A stretch of 64,000 bases of DNA from Ralstonia pickettii (GCF_030582395.1 NZ_CP104382.1:806001-870000); one strand, 5' to 3'. Shown: positions 53,685-63,310, numbered from the stretch's first letter. Numbers and translations: made by a program. The notes: generated by a model from the sequence alone, not told the origin.

Positions 53685-55780
53685 CGGAAGGTGTAAGTCA
53701 ATTTCACGCGGAAGGCACGCCCATCCTGCTGGATCGACGACTGCGGTTGCTCAGGCCCGGCCGGATCGGCGTAGCGCCGATCGAACAGGTTGTAGACGCT
53801 GGCCGACATCTCCAGATTGGGCGCCAGCCGTGCCGCCAGCAAGGTCAGGTTGGCAATCCAGTAACCACCCACCTGGCCAGCTGACGTCAGCCGATTGCTG
53901 ATGTAGCGCGCCTCGATCCCGACCCGCCAGTCGTCGCGCCACACGGGGGCGGTAGCGTTGATCTTGAGCATGTGACGCGGCGAGTTGGCCAGCGTCTGGC
54001 CCGTGTCCATGTCTTCGGAATGCTGGATGCTGTAGCTCGTGCGTAAGCGCGTGCCGCCCGGCCAGCTCTGCTCGTAGCCGAGTTCTGCGCCCCGCGTGCG
54101 CGCGCGCGCCACGTTGCTGAACAAGAGCAGCCCGGTGGCCGGGTCATCGCTTTGGCTGATCAGGTTGGAAACGTTGTTCTGAAACACCGATAACGTGGCC
54201 TTGCCGCCCGCGGCCACTTGCTGTTCGACAATCGCTTCATACGTACGGATGCGTTCGGCTGACAGCCCATGAGTCGCCTGCTCGCCGCCGGGCGCACTGC
54301 TCTGATAGTTCAATTCGTAATCGTTCGGCGCGCGATAGGCCATGCCGTAGATCGCCTTGACGGTGGTCCTGGGAGCGGCATGCCAGATCAGGCCGACGCG
54401 CGGGCTGAAGATGCCCGGCGTGAAGCTCGTGTGGTCGTAGCGCAGGCCCGTATCCAGCAGCCAATCCGGATGCAGCATGAATTGGTCCTGCACGTACACG
54501 CCCACGCGGTTGTTGCTCCGATGGTCGTCCAGGTAACTGGCATACGGCACCGTATCGAAGTTGCGCATGACATCACGGTAGTCGCGCTGCAGCTCGGTGC
54601 CCATGACCAGCGTGTGGCGCTCGATGCGGCGCGTCACAAGCTTCAGTTCCGTGCCGTACCACGCGGTATCGAACACATCGCGATTGATGCCGGCCGGGGG
54701 CGGGTTGTACGTGTAATCGCCCAGCGACGCATACCGCCCCCAGAACAGCCGCGCCGACACGTCGGTGGTGTCGTCCAGGGCGTGCTGCCAGGTGCCGTTG
54801 AACATGTGCCGTGTATCGACGGCCCGCGAACGTGGGTCGTTAAAGCTCTGGTCGTATGGGGCCGTCGGCACGCCCTTCGTACGGTCGACGTAGCCGAAGG
54901 TCAGCCCGAACTCGCCGAAACTACCCTTGGCGAACAGACGCTTGGCGCGGTCGAAATCCATGCCGCGGGCCACACCGTCGCTCACGCCCGGCTGGTTGAA
55001 CTCCGGAAAGTAAAGGTCCCGGCCGGGGGCGTCGTTCACGCTGGCCGACAGCAGCCATTCGGCGCCGTTCTCGGCCCGCTTGCCCCAGGTCACGCGGGCA
55101 TCGCGCGCATTGGCACTGCCCGTCGATCCGCTGACCTGCACGCCGTCGATGTCACGGCCGCGCTTGGTGATGATGTTGATCACACCAAACAACGCGTTCG
55201 ATCCGTACACCGCCGAGCCCGCGCCGGGCACGTACTCGACCCGCTCAATCAGGTCGACGTTGAGGATGGCTTCGGTGCCGACGGCCGCCTGGTCGAAAAT
55301 CGGGTCGTTGGTGCGATGGCCGTCGATGAGCAGCAGGAAGCGGGTGTCATAGTCGCCCGCACGCAAAATGCCGCGCGCGCCAAGTGTGTGGTAGCTGCGA
55401 TCGTAGTTGGTGTAAAGCCCCGGCAGGCTGCCGAGGATGTCGGCCAGCGTGCGCCAGCCATAGGCTTTGATGTCCGCCGCGGTGACGACCGAAACGTTGG
55501 CGGGCGCCTCATTGGCCGCCTGTGCGTACTTCGATGCGCTCGTGACGACCTGCACCTGCATGAGCTGCTCGATGGGCAACGCAGTGAGGTCGGCCACGTC
55601 CGTCTGTGCGAGTGCGCCCGTGGAAAGCAACGTACCCGCCACCGCAAACATTTGCGCGATTCGCCTCGGCTCATTCAGCGCGTGCGGCAAGTGCCAACGC
55701 AAGGCGCATGAGTGCTCGGCACTCGGGTGTCTCCAGCAGCCCGGCGCAAGCGCACGGGCAATCACAACAAGGGGCGGCAT
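53681..55780 (-). CDS. TonB-dependent outer-membrane receptor
   Basis: The 699-codon frame encodes a TonB-dependent receptor with plug and 22-strand barrel. The plug has ANVSVVTAADIKAYGWRTLADIL and the VEYVPGAGSAVYGSNALFGVINIITKRG block, and the chain ends in an aromatic barrel strand (VKLTYTFR). The signal peptide is probably MFAVAGTLLSTGALAQ, starting at ATG 55651; the 43 residues before it look untranslated or non-conserved and the 55780 start has no ribosome site. The ligand is unknown. It is the first gene of an operon with yfiR-like and GGDEF/EAL genes, so ligand binding may feed into cyclic-di-GMP output. Confidence 0.92.
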   Translation of the reverse strand: MPPLVVIARALAPGCWRHPSAEHSCALRWHLPHALNEPRRIAQMFAVAGTLLSTGALAQTDVADLTALPIEQLMQVQVVTSASKYAQAANEAPANVSVVTAADIKAYGWRTLADILGSLPGLYTNYDRSYHTLGARGILRAGDYDTRFLLLIDGHRTNDPIFDQAAVGTEAILNVDLIERVEYVPGAGSAVYGSNALFGVINIITKRGRDIDGVQVSGSTGSANARDARVTWGKRAENGAEWLLSASVNDAPGRDLYFPEFNQPGVSDGVARGMDFDRAKRLFAKGSFGEFGLTFGYVDRTKGVPTAPYDQSFNDPRSRAVDTRHMFNGTWQHALDDTTDVSARLFWGRYASLGDYTYNPPPAGINRDVFDTAWYGTELKLVTRRIERHTLVMGTELQRDYRDVMRNFDTVPYASYLDDHRSNNRVGVYVQDQFMLHPDWLLDTGLRYDHTSFTPGIFSPRVGLIWHAAPRTTVKAIYGMAYRAPNDYELNYQSSAPGGEQATHGLSAERIRTYEAIVEQQVAAGGKATLSVFQNNVSNLISQSDDPATGLLLFSNVARARTRGAELGYEQSWPGGTRLRTSYSIQHSEDMDTGQTLANSPRHMLKINATAPVWRDDWRVGIEARYISNRLTSAGQVGGYWIANLTLLAARLAPNLEMSASVYNLFDRRYADPAGPEQPQSSIQQDGRAFRVKLTYTFR

Positions 55781-55879
55781 CGGCAGAACCGGCAGAACCG
55801 ATCACGTCTCTGGGGGACGTTCAGCGGGAATTCGATAGTTCTGCTTTAAAACGGAGGCGCGGCGCGGTTCTTTACCCCT

Positions 55880-55902
55880 CCGAGGACGGGGCGACTCCTC
55901 GG
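55880..55902. terminator. Hairpin after atpC
   Basis: CCGAGGA (55880-55886) and TCCTCGG (55896-55902) form a perfect 7-bp stem with a 9-base loop 20 bp after the atpC stop, on the side of the TonB receptor. There is no T tract, so termination strength is doubtful. The rest of 55781-55921 shows no gene or riboswitch. Confidence 0.4.
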
Positions 55903-55921
55903 CGCGGATGTGATGGCAAAT

Positions 55922-56341
55922 TTAGCGGCGGCGCTTGCGCAACCGTTCGATGGCGGCCAGTTGCGCGACGGCTTCGGCCAGTTCGGCTTGCGCGCGCGCG
56001 TAGTCGAACTTGCTGCTGCTGTTTTGCATGTGCTCTTCTGCCGCCTTGCGAGCCTGCTCGGCCTTGGCTTCGTCCAGGTCGTGTGCGCGCACAGCGGTGT
56101 CGGCCAGCACGATCACCTGTTCGGGCTGCACGTCGACAAAGCCGCCGGCCACAAAGAGGATCACCTCTTCCTCGTTTTCCAGCGTGAGGCGCACGGTGCC
56201 GGGGCGCAGGCGCGTAAGCAGTCGTTCATGGCCGGGCAGGATTCCCAGTTCACCCTCGGTGCCGGGGATCACCACAAACTTGGCGTTGCCTTCGTACAGC
56301 CGTTCTTCTGCCGTGACGACATCGACCTTCAGCACCGGCAT
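55922..56341 (-). CDS. atpC: Orphan F1 ATP synthase epsilon subunit
   Basis: The 139-residue protein is a full epsilon subunit, which joins the F1 rotor to the c-ring and inhibits hydrolysis. The N-terminal beta domain has [13 protein letters not shown] and the hallmark [19 protein letters not shown] (about 30-48). The C-terminal helical hairpin has [16 protein letters not shown] and [21 protein letters not shown]. The ATG at 56341 follows an AGAGGAG site; an upstream frame extension is not conserved. No other ATP synthase gene is near: upstream is a divergent lysR, downstream a TonB receptor. It is probably a second copy outside the atp operon. Confidence 0.9.
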   Translation of the reverse strand: MPVLKVDVVTAEERLYEGNAKFVVIPGTEGELGILPGHERLLTRLRPGTVRLTLENEEEVILFVAGGFVDVQPEQVIVLADTAVRAHDLDEAKAEQARKAAEEHMQNSSSKFDYARAQAELAEAVAQLAAIERLRKRRR

Positions 56342-56558
56342 GGTCTCTCCTCTGTTACGCGCATAGGCTGACACGGTAGCACGATGTGCGCCCGCGCCGT
56401 CCTCGGAGGCGCTACCCCGCTGCTGCCGCGGGGCGGTTGCCGCGCGCCCGCGCATCTTTCCATGGCTGACCGTAAGCTTTTACCGCATGTAGCGTCACAA
56501 ACGCTGCCTAGACTAGGGGCCCGACGATCAAGAAAAGACATATCAGGGAAACACAAGC

Positions 56559-57494
56559 ATGCTGGCCGATCTATTGATGTCGTTCTTCGAAGTGGCGCGT
56601 CAGGGCAGTGTCACGTCTGCTGCCAAGCGCCTGCGGCTGTCGCAGCCCACCGTGACGGGGCGCATCCGCCAACTGGAAGAGATGTACGGCGTGGAGCTGT
56701 TCCATCGCCGCGGCAGCCGGCTGGACCTGTCCGATCTGGGCGTGAGCCTCATGCCCATCGTCGAGCGCCTCGCCCAGCAGGAAGGCGATGTCGATTTTCT
56801 CCTGCGCAATGCCGGCGATCTGCGCACCGGCAACCTGCGCGTGGGCGCAACGGGCCCTTACTACATCCTGCCCAGCGTGGCGGCGTTCCGAACGCGCCAT
56901 CCAACGATCGAAATCACGATCGAGTTTGGCAACTCGCAGCAGATGCTCGAGGCACTCTCCGAAGTACGTATCGACCTGGCCGTTTCCTCTCACGCCGTGG
57001 ACGACGAACGCCTGCATCGCATCACGCTGGCCGAAGACACGATGGTGCTGGTGGTGCCCTTGGATCATCCACTTGCACGCCGCCCGGGCATCACGCTGGA
57101 TGACGTTGCCGGCTGCCAATTGCTGATGCGCGAGCCGGGCTCCGTCACCCGCCGCGTTACCGAAGACGCGTTCACCGCAGCCGGCATCGAGCCCGCCAGC
57201 ACGAGCATCATCGGCAGCCGGGAAGCCATCTACGAAGCAATCAGCCTGGGGCTGGGGTGCAGCATCGTGCCCGCGCGCGAGGCACCGCGCCGGCCCGATG
57301 TGCGCGTGCTGCCGTTTTCCGGCAACGCGCCGGTCATCCACGAATACCTGTACTTCCTGAAGGAGCGCAAGGACGCACGTCTGGTGCGAGCGTTCCTCGA
57401 CTGCCTGGACCCGCAGCGTGCCCCGGCACCGACGAAAAAGGCCGATGCGTTCATCGCCAAAGTTATGGCGATGGACACAGCCGCGACGCGCTAG
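56559..57494 (+). CDS. LysR-family regulator, phosphonate locus
   Basis: The 311-residue LysR-type regulator has an N-terminal winged helix (LLMSFFEVARQGSVTSAAKRLRLSQPTVTGRI, about 5-37) and a C-terminal effector domain (about 90-290). It lies 45 bp upstream of a HAD hydrolase gene and beside the 2-aminoethylphosphonate operon, which is transcribed toward it. LysR regulators are often linked to 2-aminoethylphosphonate genes, so this one probably senses the phosphonate or an intermediate. The 217-bp gap before it contains no gene. Confidence 0.88.
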   Translation: MLADLLMSFFEVARQGSVTSAAKRLRLSQPTVTGRIRQLEEMYGVELFHRRGSRLDLSDLGVSLMPIVERLAQQEGDVDFLLRNAGDLRTGNLRVGATGPYYILPSVAAFRTRHPTIEITIEFGNSQQMLEALSEVRIDLAVSSHAVDDERLHRITLAEDTMVLVVPLDHPLARRPGITLDDVAGCQLLMREPGSVTRRVTEDAFTAAGIEPASTSIIGSREAIYEAISLGLGCSIVPAREAPRRPDVRVLPFSGNAPVIHEYLYFLKERKDARLVRAFLDCLDPQRAPAPTKKADAFIAKVMAMDTAATR

Positions 57495-57539
57495 GGCCGT
57501 AACCTCGCGGTTTTTCAACCGCCCCTGCCCGCCCGCTGT

Positions 57540-58223
57540 ATGCAATCGCTTGCCCTGTTCGATCTGGACCACACCCTGCTGCCCATAGACAGCGAATACG
57601 AATGGGGCCGCTTCCTGGTCGCCCAGGGCGCCGTGGATCGAAACGAGTTCGAGCAAGCCAACGAACGGTGGATGCGGGAATACCGCGACGGCACGCTCGA
57701 CTTTGCGCGACACGCGCGCTTCTCGCTCGGCCTGCTGGCCCAGCACTCGCGCGCGCGGCTCGACGCCTGGCGTGCGACGTTCGTGCGCGAAGTCATCACG
57801 CCCGCCATGCTGCCGAGCGCACGGCAACTGGTCGACACACACTTGCGCGCCGGGGACCTCTGCTGCATCGTCACCGCCACGCACCGCTACCTGACCGAGC
57901 CGATTGCTGCCGCGTTCAACGTGCCACATCTGCTGGCGGTGGAAGGCGAGACCCTCAACGGCCAAAGCGATGCCGCCTTCACGGGTAACCCGCTCGGCAC
58001 GGCCACGTTTGGCGCGGGCAAGATCGTGCGCGTGACGGAGTGGCTCGCGCAGCGAGGCCAGCGCATGACGGACTTCTCGCGCACCGTGTTCTACAGCGAT
58101 TCACGCAACGACCTGCCGCTGCTCGAGGCCGTTTCGCACCCGGTAGCCGTAAGTCCGGACACCACCTTGCGTGCCGTGGCGGAATCACGCGGCTGGCCCA
58201 TCGTCGAACTCTTTGCCGCCTGA
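57540..58223 (+). CDS. HAD-IB family hydrolase (SerB-like)
   Basis: The 227-residue protein is a HAD-superfamily phosphatase of subfamily IB. Motif I is FDLDHTLL (Asp8 and Asp10 as nucleophile and acid), motif II is the IVTATHR block (Thr near 112), motif III Lys is in GAGKIVRV (near 160), and motif IV is YSDSRNDLPLL (near 183-193). The helical cap and the FLVAQGAVDR segment resemble phosphoserine-phosphatase-like housekeeping HADs. Its substrate is unknown. A link with the phosphonate genes is only by position. Confidence 0.88.
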   Translation: MQSLALFDLDHTLLPIDSEYEWGRFLVAQGAVDRNEFEQANERWMREYRDGTLDFARHARFSLGLLAQHSRARLDAWRATFVREVITPAMLPSARQLVDTHLRAGDLCCIVTATHRYLTEPIAAAFNVPHLLAVEGETLNGQSDAAFTGNPLGTATFGAGKIVRVTEWLAQRGQRMTDFSRTVFYSDSRNDLPLLEAVSHPVAVSPDTTLRAVAESRGWPIVELFAA

Positions 58224-58231
58224 AAGCAAGA

Positions 58232-58261
58232 ACGCCCGCCGGGCGTGAACCCTGCGGGCGT
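58232..58261. terminator. Hairpin terminator between convergent HAD and oxidoreductase genes
   Basis: ACGCCCGC (58232-58239) pairs with GCGGGCGT (58254-58261) in an 8-bp GC-rich stem with a 14-base loop, within the 59-bp gap between two converging stops. The T run after it is weak (TCTGTGCT). Confidence 0.6.
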
Positions 58262-58282
58262 CTGTGCTGAACAGTAGCGATG

Positions 58283-59506
58283 TCAGGCGGCCACGTCTGC
58301 GGGCACGCTTGCCGGCGGTGTCCACTGCGGCAGCTCGGTGCCGTCGACCAGCGCATCCAAATGCCGATGCGCCAGCGCCGGGCCCACGCTCATGCCGATG
58401 CCGCTGTGCATGAGCGCGACTGTGGTGCGGTCATCCACGCGGGTAATGGAGAATGCACCGCTGCCCGGCACACGGCACTTCGCGCCGTATACGCCCTGCC
58501 AACGCTCGACCACGCGCAGCTTGGCTCCAAAGGTGTCACGTGCGAGATCCAGCAAGATGTTGTCGACCGACTCGGCGTTGAACGGGCGCGCGTCCTGGCC
58601 GTAGTCGTGCGAATCGCCAACGATCCAGTCGCCATAGGGCGTCGGGCTCACCAACAGGTGAATGCCATGACGCGCCAGCTCCGGGCGCTGATGCTCGATC
58701 TGCATGGCCAGCGCCTGGGCGGTCGGCAAGTCTGCAAAGGCACCGTAGTGCGTGCATGACAACCCGGTCAGCACGGCGTGTTCCAGGCGGAAGCCGTCTT
58801 CGGGCGTGACGCGCAGCATCTGCAGGCGGCAAACCTGCGGTTGCAGCGCGCGAAGCTGGTCAGCACACAGCGTCTGGTAATCATGACCGCTGCAGACAAC
58901 CACACGCTGGGCGTTGCACACGCCAGCGGTCGTCTCCAGTCGGCCGCCTTCCACATGGCGCACCAGCGTCCCGAAATGGAAACGCACGCCTTGCGTGGCA
59001 AGCCACGACGCCAGCGCCGGAATGGCTTCGCGTGAATAGAGCTGCAGATCATCAAAGCCCTGAAGCGCCGCACGGTGGCGCAGGAAGCGGCCATCGTAGA
59101 GATTTGCCAGGTCTGCGCTGCGCAGCAGCTTCACGTTGTAGCCGAAGGCCGGTGCACGCGTTGCCATGAACTCGTCCAGCACCGCTTCTTCTGCGGCGTT
59201 GCGCGCAAACAGCAAGGCACCGTTCGCACGCGCAAAGATGCCGGCCTTGTCGGCCCAGTCGAGATACAGCGCGCGGCTTTCGCGCGCAAGGTCCAGCATG
59301 ATGCCCGGCGGTTGGCCGGTCACCAGCATCTGCCCAAAATTGCGGATGGACGCACCAAGGGCAATATCGCTGCGCTCGAACACCGTCACGCGCAGGCCGC
59401 GTTTGACAGCAGCGGCCGCATGCGCCAAGCCCAGAATGCCAGCCCCGACAATCGCGACGTCGGTGCTGGCATCCAGGCCCCCAAGAGTTGCGGGAGCTTC
59501 AATCAC
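58283..59506 (-). CDS. FAD-dependent oxidoreductase of 2-aminoethylphosphonate locus (TIGR03364-type)
   Basis: The 407-residue DAO-fold flavoprotein has the dinucleotide site VAIVGAGILGLAHAAAAVKRG (about 17-37) followed by FER and the SIRNFGQ segment. The C-terminal GIGMSVGPALAHRHLDAL closes the FAD site. Proteins of this type sit in 2-aminoethylphosphonate gene clusters and are thought to oxidise N-methylated or related amino-phosphonates. The GTG start at 59506 comes directly after the stop of the binding-protein gene and is preceded by a GGAGAAG site, so they are co-translated. Confidence 0.85.
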   Translation of the reverse strand: MIEAPATLGGLDASTDVAIVGAGILGLAHAAAAVKRGLRVTVFERSDIALGASIRNFGQMLVTGQPPGIMLDLARESRALYLDWADKAGIFARANGALLFARNAAEEAVLDEFMATRAPAFGYNVKLLRSADLANLYDGRFLRHRAALQGFDDLQLYSREAIPALASWLATQGVRFHFGTLVRHVEGGRLETTAGVCNAQRVVVCSGHDYQTLCADQLRALQPQVCRLQMLRVTPEDGFRLEHAVLTGLSCTHYGAFADLPTAQALAMQIEHQRPELARHGIHLLVSPTPYGDWIVGDSHDYGQDARPFNAESVDNILLDLARDTFGAKLRVVERWQGVYGAKCRVPGSGAFSITRVDDRTTVALMHSGIGMSVGPALAHRHLDALVDGTELPQWTPPASVPADVAA

Positions 59507-60532
59507 TTACTTCTTCTCCGACTTGCCGTCGTAGCGCTTCGTCCACTCGGCCAGGATGCGATCGCGGTTGGCGCTGGCCCATGCAAAGTCGTTCTTGATC
59601 AGATGCTTCTCATAGTCGGCTGGCAGCAGCGGATCCGGCTTGGAGAAGCCCGGCGTGGCAACCACGGCAAAGTTCTTCTCGTACAGCGCCATGGCAGCCG
59701 GGCTTGCCGAGAAGTCAGCCAGCTTCTTGGCCGCTTCCAGGTTCTTGGTGCCCTTCATGATGCCGGTCGCTTCCACGTCCCAGCCCAGGCCTTCCGACGG
59801 CAACACGATATCGATCGGGGCGCCTTCCTTCTTCGATTTCACTGCGCGGTATTCAAACGCGATACCGATCGGGAACTCGCCCGAGGCTGCCATCTTGCAA
59901 GGCTTGGAGCCCGAGTGCGTGTACTGGCCGATGTTCTGGTGCAGCGCGTCCATGTAGGCCCAGCCTTTCTGCTCGCCCATCATCTGCAGCCAGGCGCTGA
60001 CGTCCAGGTAACCGGTGCCCGACGAAGCGGGGTTCGGCATGACGATCTTGCCGGCATAGACGGGCTTGGTCAGGTCGGCCCACGACGTCGGCTTCGGCAG
60101 ATTCTGCTTCTGTGCTTCGACGGTGTTGAAGCAGATGGCGGCGCCCCAGGCATCCATGCCCACCCATGCCGGCGGGTTGGCCTTGTCGCGGTAAGTCGCA
60201 CCGATCTTTGCCAGATCGGCCGGTGCGTAAGGCGTCAGCATGCCTTCCTTGTCCAGGATGGCCAGGCTCGATGCGGCCAGGCCCCACACCACGTCGGCGC
60301 GCGGGTTGTTCTTCTCGGCCAGCAGCTTGGCGGTGACGACGCCGGTGGAGTCGCGCACCCACTTGATTTCGATGTCCGGATTGGCCTTCTCGAAGGCGTC
60401 CTGGTACGCCTTCACTTGGTCGGCTTCCAGCGCCGTGTACACGGTCAGCGTGGTCTTGGCGAACGCCGACGTGGCAAACGCCATCGTTGCCGACGTGATT
60501 GCGGCGGCCAGCAGGGAAAGACGTGCGGTCAT
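59507..60532 (-). CDS. 2-aminoethylphosphonate ABC transporter substrate-binding protein
   Basis: The 341-residue periplasmic protein is of the iron/spermidine-like class used for 2-aminoethylphosphonate uptake (PhnS-like). The ATG at 60532 follows a GAGGAAACC site and gives a clean signal peptide (LSLLAAAITSATMAFATSAFA, cut before KTTLTVY). The mature N-terminus LTVYTALEADQVKAYQDAFE and the NNPRADVVWGLAASSLAIL block are typical of the family. A longer frame to 60775 is rejected since it enters the phnX gene region. It lies 55 bp after phnX. Confidence 0.9.
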   Translation of the reverse strand: MTARLSLLAAAITSATMAFATSAFAKTTLTVYTALEADQVKAYQDAFEKANPDIEIKWVRDSTGVVTAKLLAEKNNPRADVVWGLAASSLAILDKEGMLTPYAPADLAKIGATYRDKANPPAWVGMDAWGAAICFNTVEAQKQNLPKPTSWADLTKPVYAGKIVMPNPASSGTGYLDVSAWLQMMGEQKGWAYMDALHQNIGQYTHSGSKPCKMAASGEFPIGIAFEYRAVKSKKEGAPIDIVLPSEGLGWDVEATGIMKGTKNLEAAKKLADFSASPAAMALYEKNFAVVATPGFSKPDPLLPADYEKHLIKNDFAWASANRDRILAEWTKRYDGKSEKK

Positions 60533-60587
60533 GGTTTCCTCGATATGGTGTGATGCAGGGGACAAGACAACAAACAGGACAACAAAC

Positions 60588-61466
60588 TCAAATGCACTGC
60601 GGGCGTTCACCGCGCGCGAGGCGGCGGTTGATGTCGGCCACGACTTCGGGCAGATCGGCAATCGTGTCGATCTCGTAATGCGGGCGGCAGGCGGCAAAGC
60701 CTGCGGAGATGGCAACGCGATGACGCGCACGCTCGTCCGCAGACAGCGCGGTGTACTGCTCGTACGGCAAGCCAAGCGCGTTGCCCGACATCAGCAGCGC
60801 AACGGTCCACATGCCGGCGCGGCGGCCCTCTTCGATGCCGGGCACGGTGTCGTCGACCTTCACGCAGGCGGCCACATCGCCAATCGCAAGGTCGACCACG
60901 CAGCGCAGTGCCTGCGCGGGCCATGGGCGGGCGCGGGGCACTTCGTCGCAAGCAACCACGCAGTCGGGCGTATAGCCGGCCTTGGCAGCCAGATCGATCA
61001 CGCGGTCCATCACCACGCGCGGGTAACCGGAGCACGTGCCGATCTTCAAACCCGCTTCGCGCAGTGCAGCGACGGTGTCCAGTGCGCCCGGAATCATGGC
61101 GGAATGCGCTCCCACCTTTTCGATCTGCAACGGCATGAAGCGGTTGTAGATGGCCGTGACATCGTCATCGGTCGGCATGCGGCCATGAGCGAGCGAGAAA
61201 CGCGCGGCGATGGCGCCGTCGTTGCACAGCGTGCGGATGTGGTCCCACTTGCCCAGGCCCATCGGGCCGCGGGCTTCGTCCAGCGTGATGGCGACGCCAA
61301 ACTCGGCAAACGCTTCGACGAAGATCTGCGTGGGCGCAAACGAGCCAAAGTCGACCACGGTGCCGGCCCAGTCGAGCACGGCGGCTTCCAGGCGCAACGG
61401 CGTGCCGCCGGGGTTGAGGCGGTCGGCGCCTGCCTGGCGCGTCGTGATTGGGGAGGAATCACCCAT
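60588..61466 (-). CDS. phnX: Phosphonoacetaldehyde hydrolase
   Basis: PhnX splits phosphonoacetaldehyde into acetaldehyde and phosphate, the C-P bond-breaking step of 2-aminoethylphosphonate use. The 292-residue HAD enzyme has the nucleophile Asp32 in LDWAGT (31-36), the Schiff-base Lys73 in MGLGKWDHI, and the [16 protein letters not shown] motif for Mg binding. The first 25 residues are an extension before the family start. A phnW transaminase, which would make the substrate, is not in the window and may lie to the right. Confidence 0.95.
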   Translation of the reverse strand: MGDSSPITTRQAGADRLNPGGTPLRLEAAVLDWAGTVVDFGSFAPTQIFVEAFAEFGVAITLDEARGPMGLGKWDHIRTLCNDGAIAARFSLAHGRMPTDDDVTAIYNRFMPLQIEKVGAHSAMIPGALDTVAALREAGLKIGTCSGYPRVVMDRVIDLAAKAGYTPDCVVACDEVPRARPWPAQALRCVVDLAIGDVAACVKVDDTVPGIEEGRRAGMWTVALLMSGNALGLPYEQYTALSADERARHRVAISAGFAACRPHYEIDTIADLPEVVADINRRLARGERPQCI

Positions 61467-61539
61467 GTTCTTGCTTCCTTTCAGCAGTTGCTGCTTGTTG
61501 CTTGTTGCTATTGCGGACTACGAATGACGGACGACGAAT

Positions 61540-63303
61540 TCAACGCGTCGCTGTGCGCCAAGCCTGCGTGCGGCGCACGACGCCGCGCATGGCCAGTTCG
61601 AGCAGCAGCGATACGACGATCGACGTGACGAGAATGAGAGTGGACATGGCCGCCGCAGGGCCGATGTCGCCGGCGTCGTCCATGTTCAGCACGGCCACGG
61701 AGGCGAGGACGGTGTCCGGGCTGTAGAGGAAGATCACCGCCGACACAGTGGTCATGGCCGACACGAACAGATAGCGCGCGCACGACAGCACGGCCGGCAG
61801 GCACATCGGCAGCGTCACTCGCCAGTACGTGCGCAGCGCCGACACCTTGAGCGAGGCCGACACCGCCTCGAATACTGGATCGAGTTGCCCCAGCGACGCC
61901 ACCGACGTGAGGTGCGCCGCCGTGGCGCAGTGCATGATCGTGCAGAGCACCATCAGCGCCATGCCGCCATACAGACCGTTGAGCGGATTGGCCGGATGGT
62001 TGAAGAAAAACACGTAGCCCAGACCGAGCACGAGGCCGGGCACCGCCATCGGCAGTAGCACGGCAAAGCGGATGGCCGAATGCAGCCCCGATTGCAGCCA
62101 TCCTGCGGCGCGCGTCTTTTCGACGAGCCATGCGCCGGTGAAGATCAGTGCGGTACCGAACACGGTCGTCAGCGCGGCCAGCTTCAGGCTGTTGCGATAT
62201 GCGAGCCAGCCGCCGCCGTCCATATTGTCGAAGTCGTAGTTGCGCAGCGACAGTTCGAGGTTGTACGGCCAGAGCTTCACCAGCGATGCCCCGACGGCGG
62301 TGGCAAGCATCAGCAGAATGCCGCCGACCACCAGGACGCTCAGCAAGAGGAAAAGTCCGTCACGCAGGCGATCGGGCTGCGGATGATATGGCTGCGCGCG
62401 GCTGGCCAGCGCGGCGTGCTGGCGACGCTGCACGAGCCGCTCTACCGCAAAGGTCAGCAGCGCCGGCAGCAGCAGCATCAGGCCGATCACGGCACCGCGC
62501 GCAAACTGCTGCTGCCCTACCACGGCCTTGTAGGCTTCCACAGCCAGCACCTGGTAGCTGCCCCCCACCACGGTCGGCACACCAAAGTCGGTCGCCACCA
62601 GCGTGAAGACCAGCGCAAAGGCACCGAACAAGCCGTAGCGCGCGCCGGGCAGCGTGACCGTTCGGAACGTGCGCCACGGGCTCGCGCCCATGGCACGGGC
62701 GGCGTCATACAGCCGGCCGTCCGCCAGCGTGAGCGTCGCCAGCAGCAGCATCAACGCATACGGAAAGGTATAAAACACCTCGCCCAGCACGATGCCCCAG
62801 AAGCCGTAAATGTTGCTGCCGTTCATCCATGCCTTGAACAGACCCTGGTTGCCGAAGAGGTAGACCAGCGCAATGCCTGGCAGCAGCGACGGCGCAAACA
62901 GCGGCAGCATCGCCAGCGTGCGCAGCGTGCCGCGCAACGGCATGCGCGTGCGCTGCACCGCATACGCCAGGGCAAACGCCAGCGGGACCACAATGGCGGC
63001 CACGGCGCTGGATACGGCCAGCGTACGCCCCACCATGGCGAGGAAATTCGGCCCCTGCACCACGTGGGCAACCAACGCGAGGCCATGCTCGTCTGTGCTG
63101 CGGGCGCTGGCGACAAGGCCCGTGGCCTGCAACAGCATCATCGCCGTGGGCAGCAACAAGCCGATGGTCAGCAACAGCAGCCAGCCGAGCTTCATGCCGG
63201 TGAGCACCGGCGCATCGGTACGCCAGAACGGCCGGCCCGCAGCGCGAACCGGTTCGGATTGCGTGGCCGCAACCACGTTGGTCTCGGGGGGCAGCATCGA
63301 CAT
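61540..63303 (-). CDS. Fused 2-aminoethylphosphonate ABC permease (two BPD domains)
   Basis: The 587-residue inner-membrane protein joins two permease halves, as in the PhnU-type 2-aminoethylphosphonate transporter. Each half has a coupling motif (RAMGASPWRTFRTVTLPGARYG near residue 205 and SASLKVSALRTYWRVTLPMCLPA near residue 500). About twelve helices are predicted. The ATG at 63303 has a TGAGG site 5 bp upstream; a start at 63318 overlapping the ATPase stop by 8 bp is also possible. A 73-bp gap with short low-complexity repeats (TTGCTTG) separates it from phnX. Confidence 0.9.
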   Translation of the reverse strand: MSMLPPETNVVAATQSEPVRAAGRPFWRTDAPVLTGMKLGWLLLLTIGLLLPTAMMLLQATGLVASARSTDEHGLALVAHVVQGPNFLAMVGRTLAVSSAVAAIVVPLAFALAYAVQRTRMPLRGTLRTLAMLPLFAPSLLPGIALVYLFGNQGLFKAWMNGSNIYGFWGIVLGEVFYTFPYALMLLLATLTLADGRLYDAARAMGASPWRTFRTVTLPGARYGLFGAFALVFTLVATDFGVPTVVGGSYQVLAVEAYKAVVGQQQFARGAVIGLMLLLPALLTFAVERLVQRRQHAALASRAQPYHPQPDRLRDGLFLLLSVLVVGGILLMLATAVGASLVKLWPYNLELSLRNYDFDNMDGGGWLAYRNSLKLAALTTVFGTALIFTGAWLVEKTRAAGWLQSGLHSAIRFAVLLPMAVPGLVLGLGYVFFFNHPANPLNGLYGGMALMVLCTIMHCATAAHLTSVASLGQLDPVFEAVSASLKVSALRTYWRVTLPMCLPAVLSCARYLFVSAMTTVSAVIFLYSPDTVLASVAVLNMDDAGDIGPAAAMSTLILVTSIVVSLLLELAMRGVVRRTQAWRTATR

Positions 63304-63310
63304 CGTGGCC

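Noticed and set aside
55781..55921. Cobalamin-type riboswitch upstream of the TonB receptor
   Set aside because: Only about 140 bp, no B12-box-like sequence, and the one clear hairpin is better placed as an atpC 3' structure.
56571..57965. 464-codon minus-strand frame opposite the LysR and HAD genes
   Set aside because: Spans two unrelated real genes and shows no motif.
59507..60775. 422-codon version of the phosphonate binding protein
   Set aside because: The extra N-terminus overlaps phnX and lacks conservation; ATG 60532 has a ribosome site and a signal peptide directly after it.
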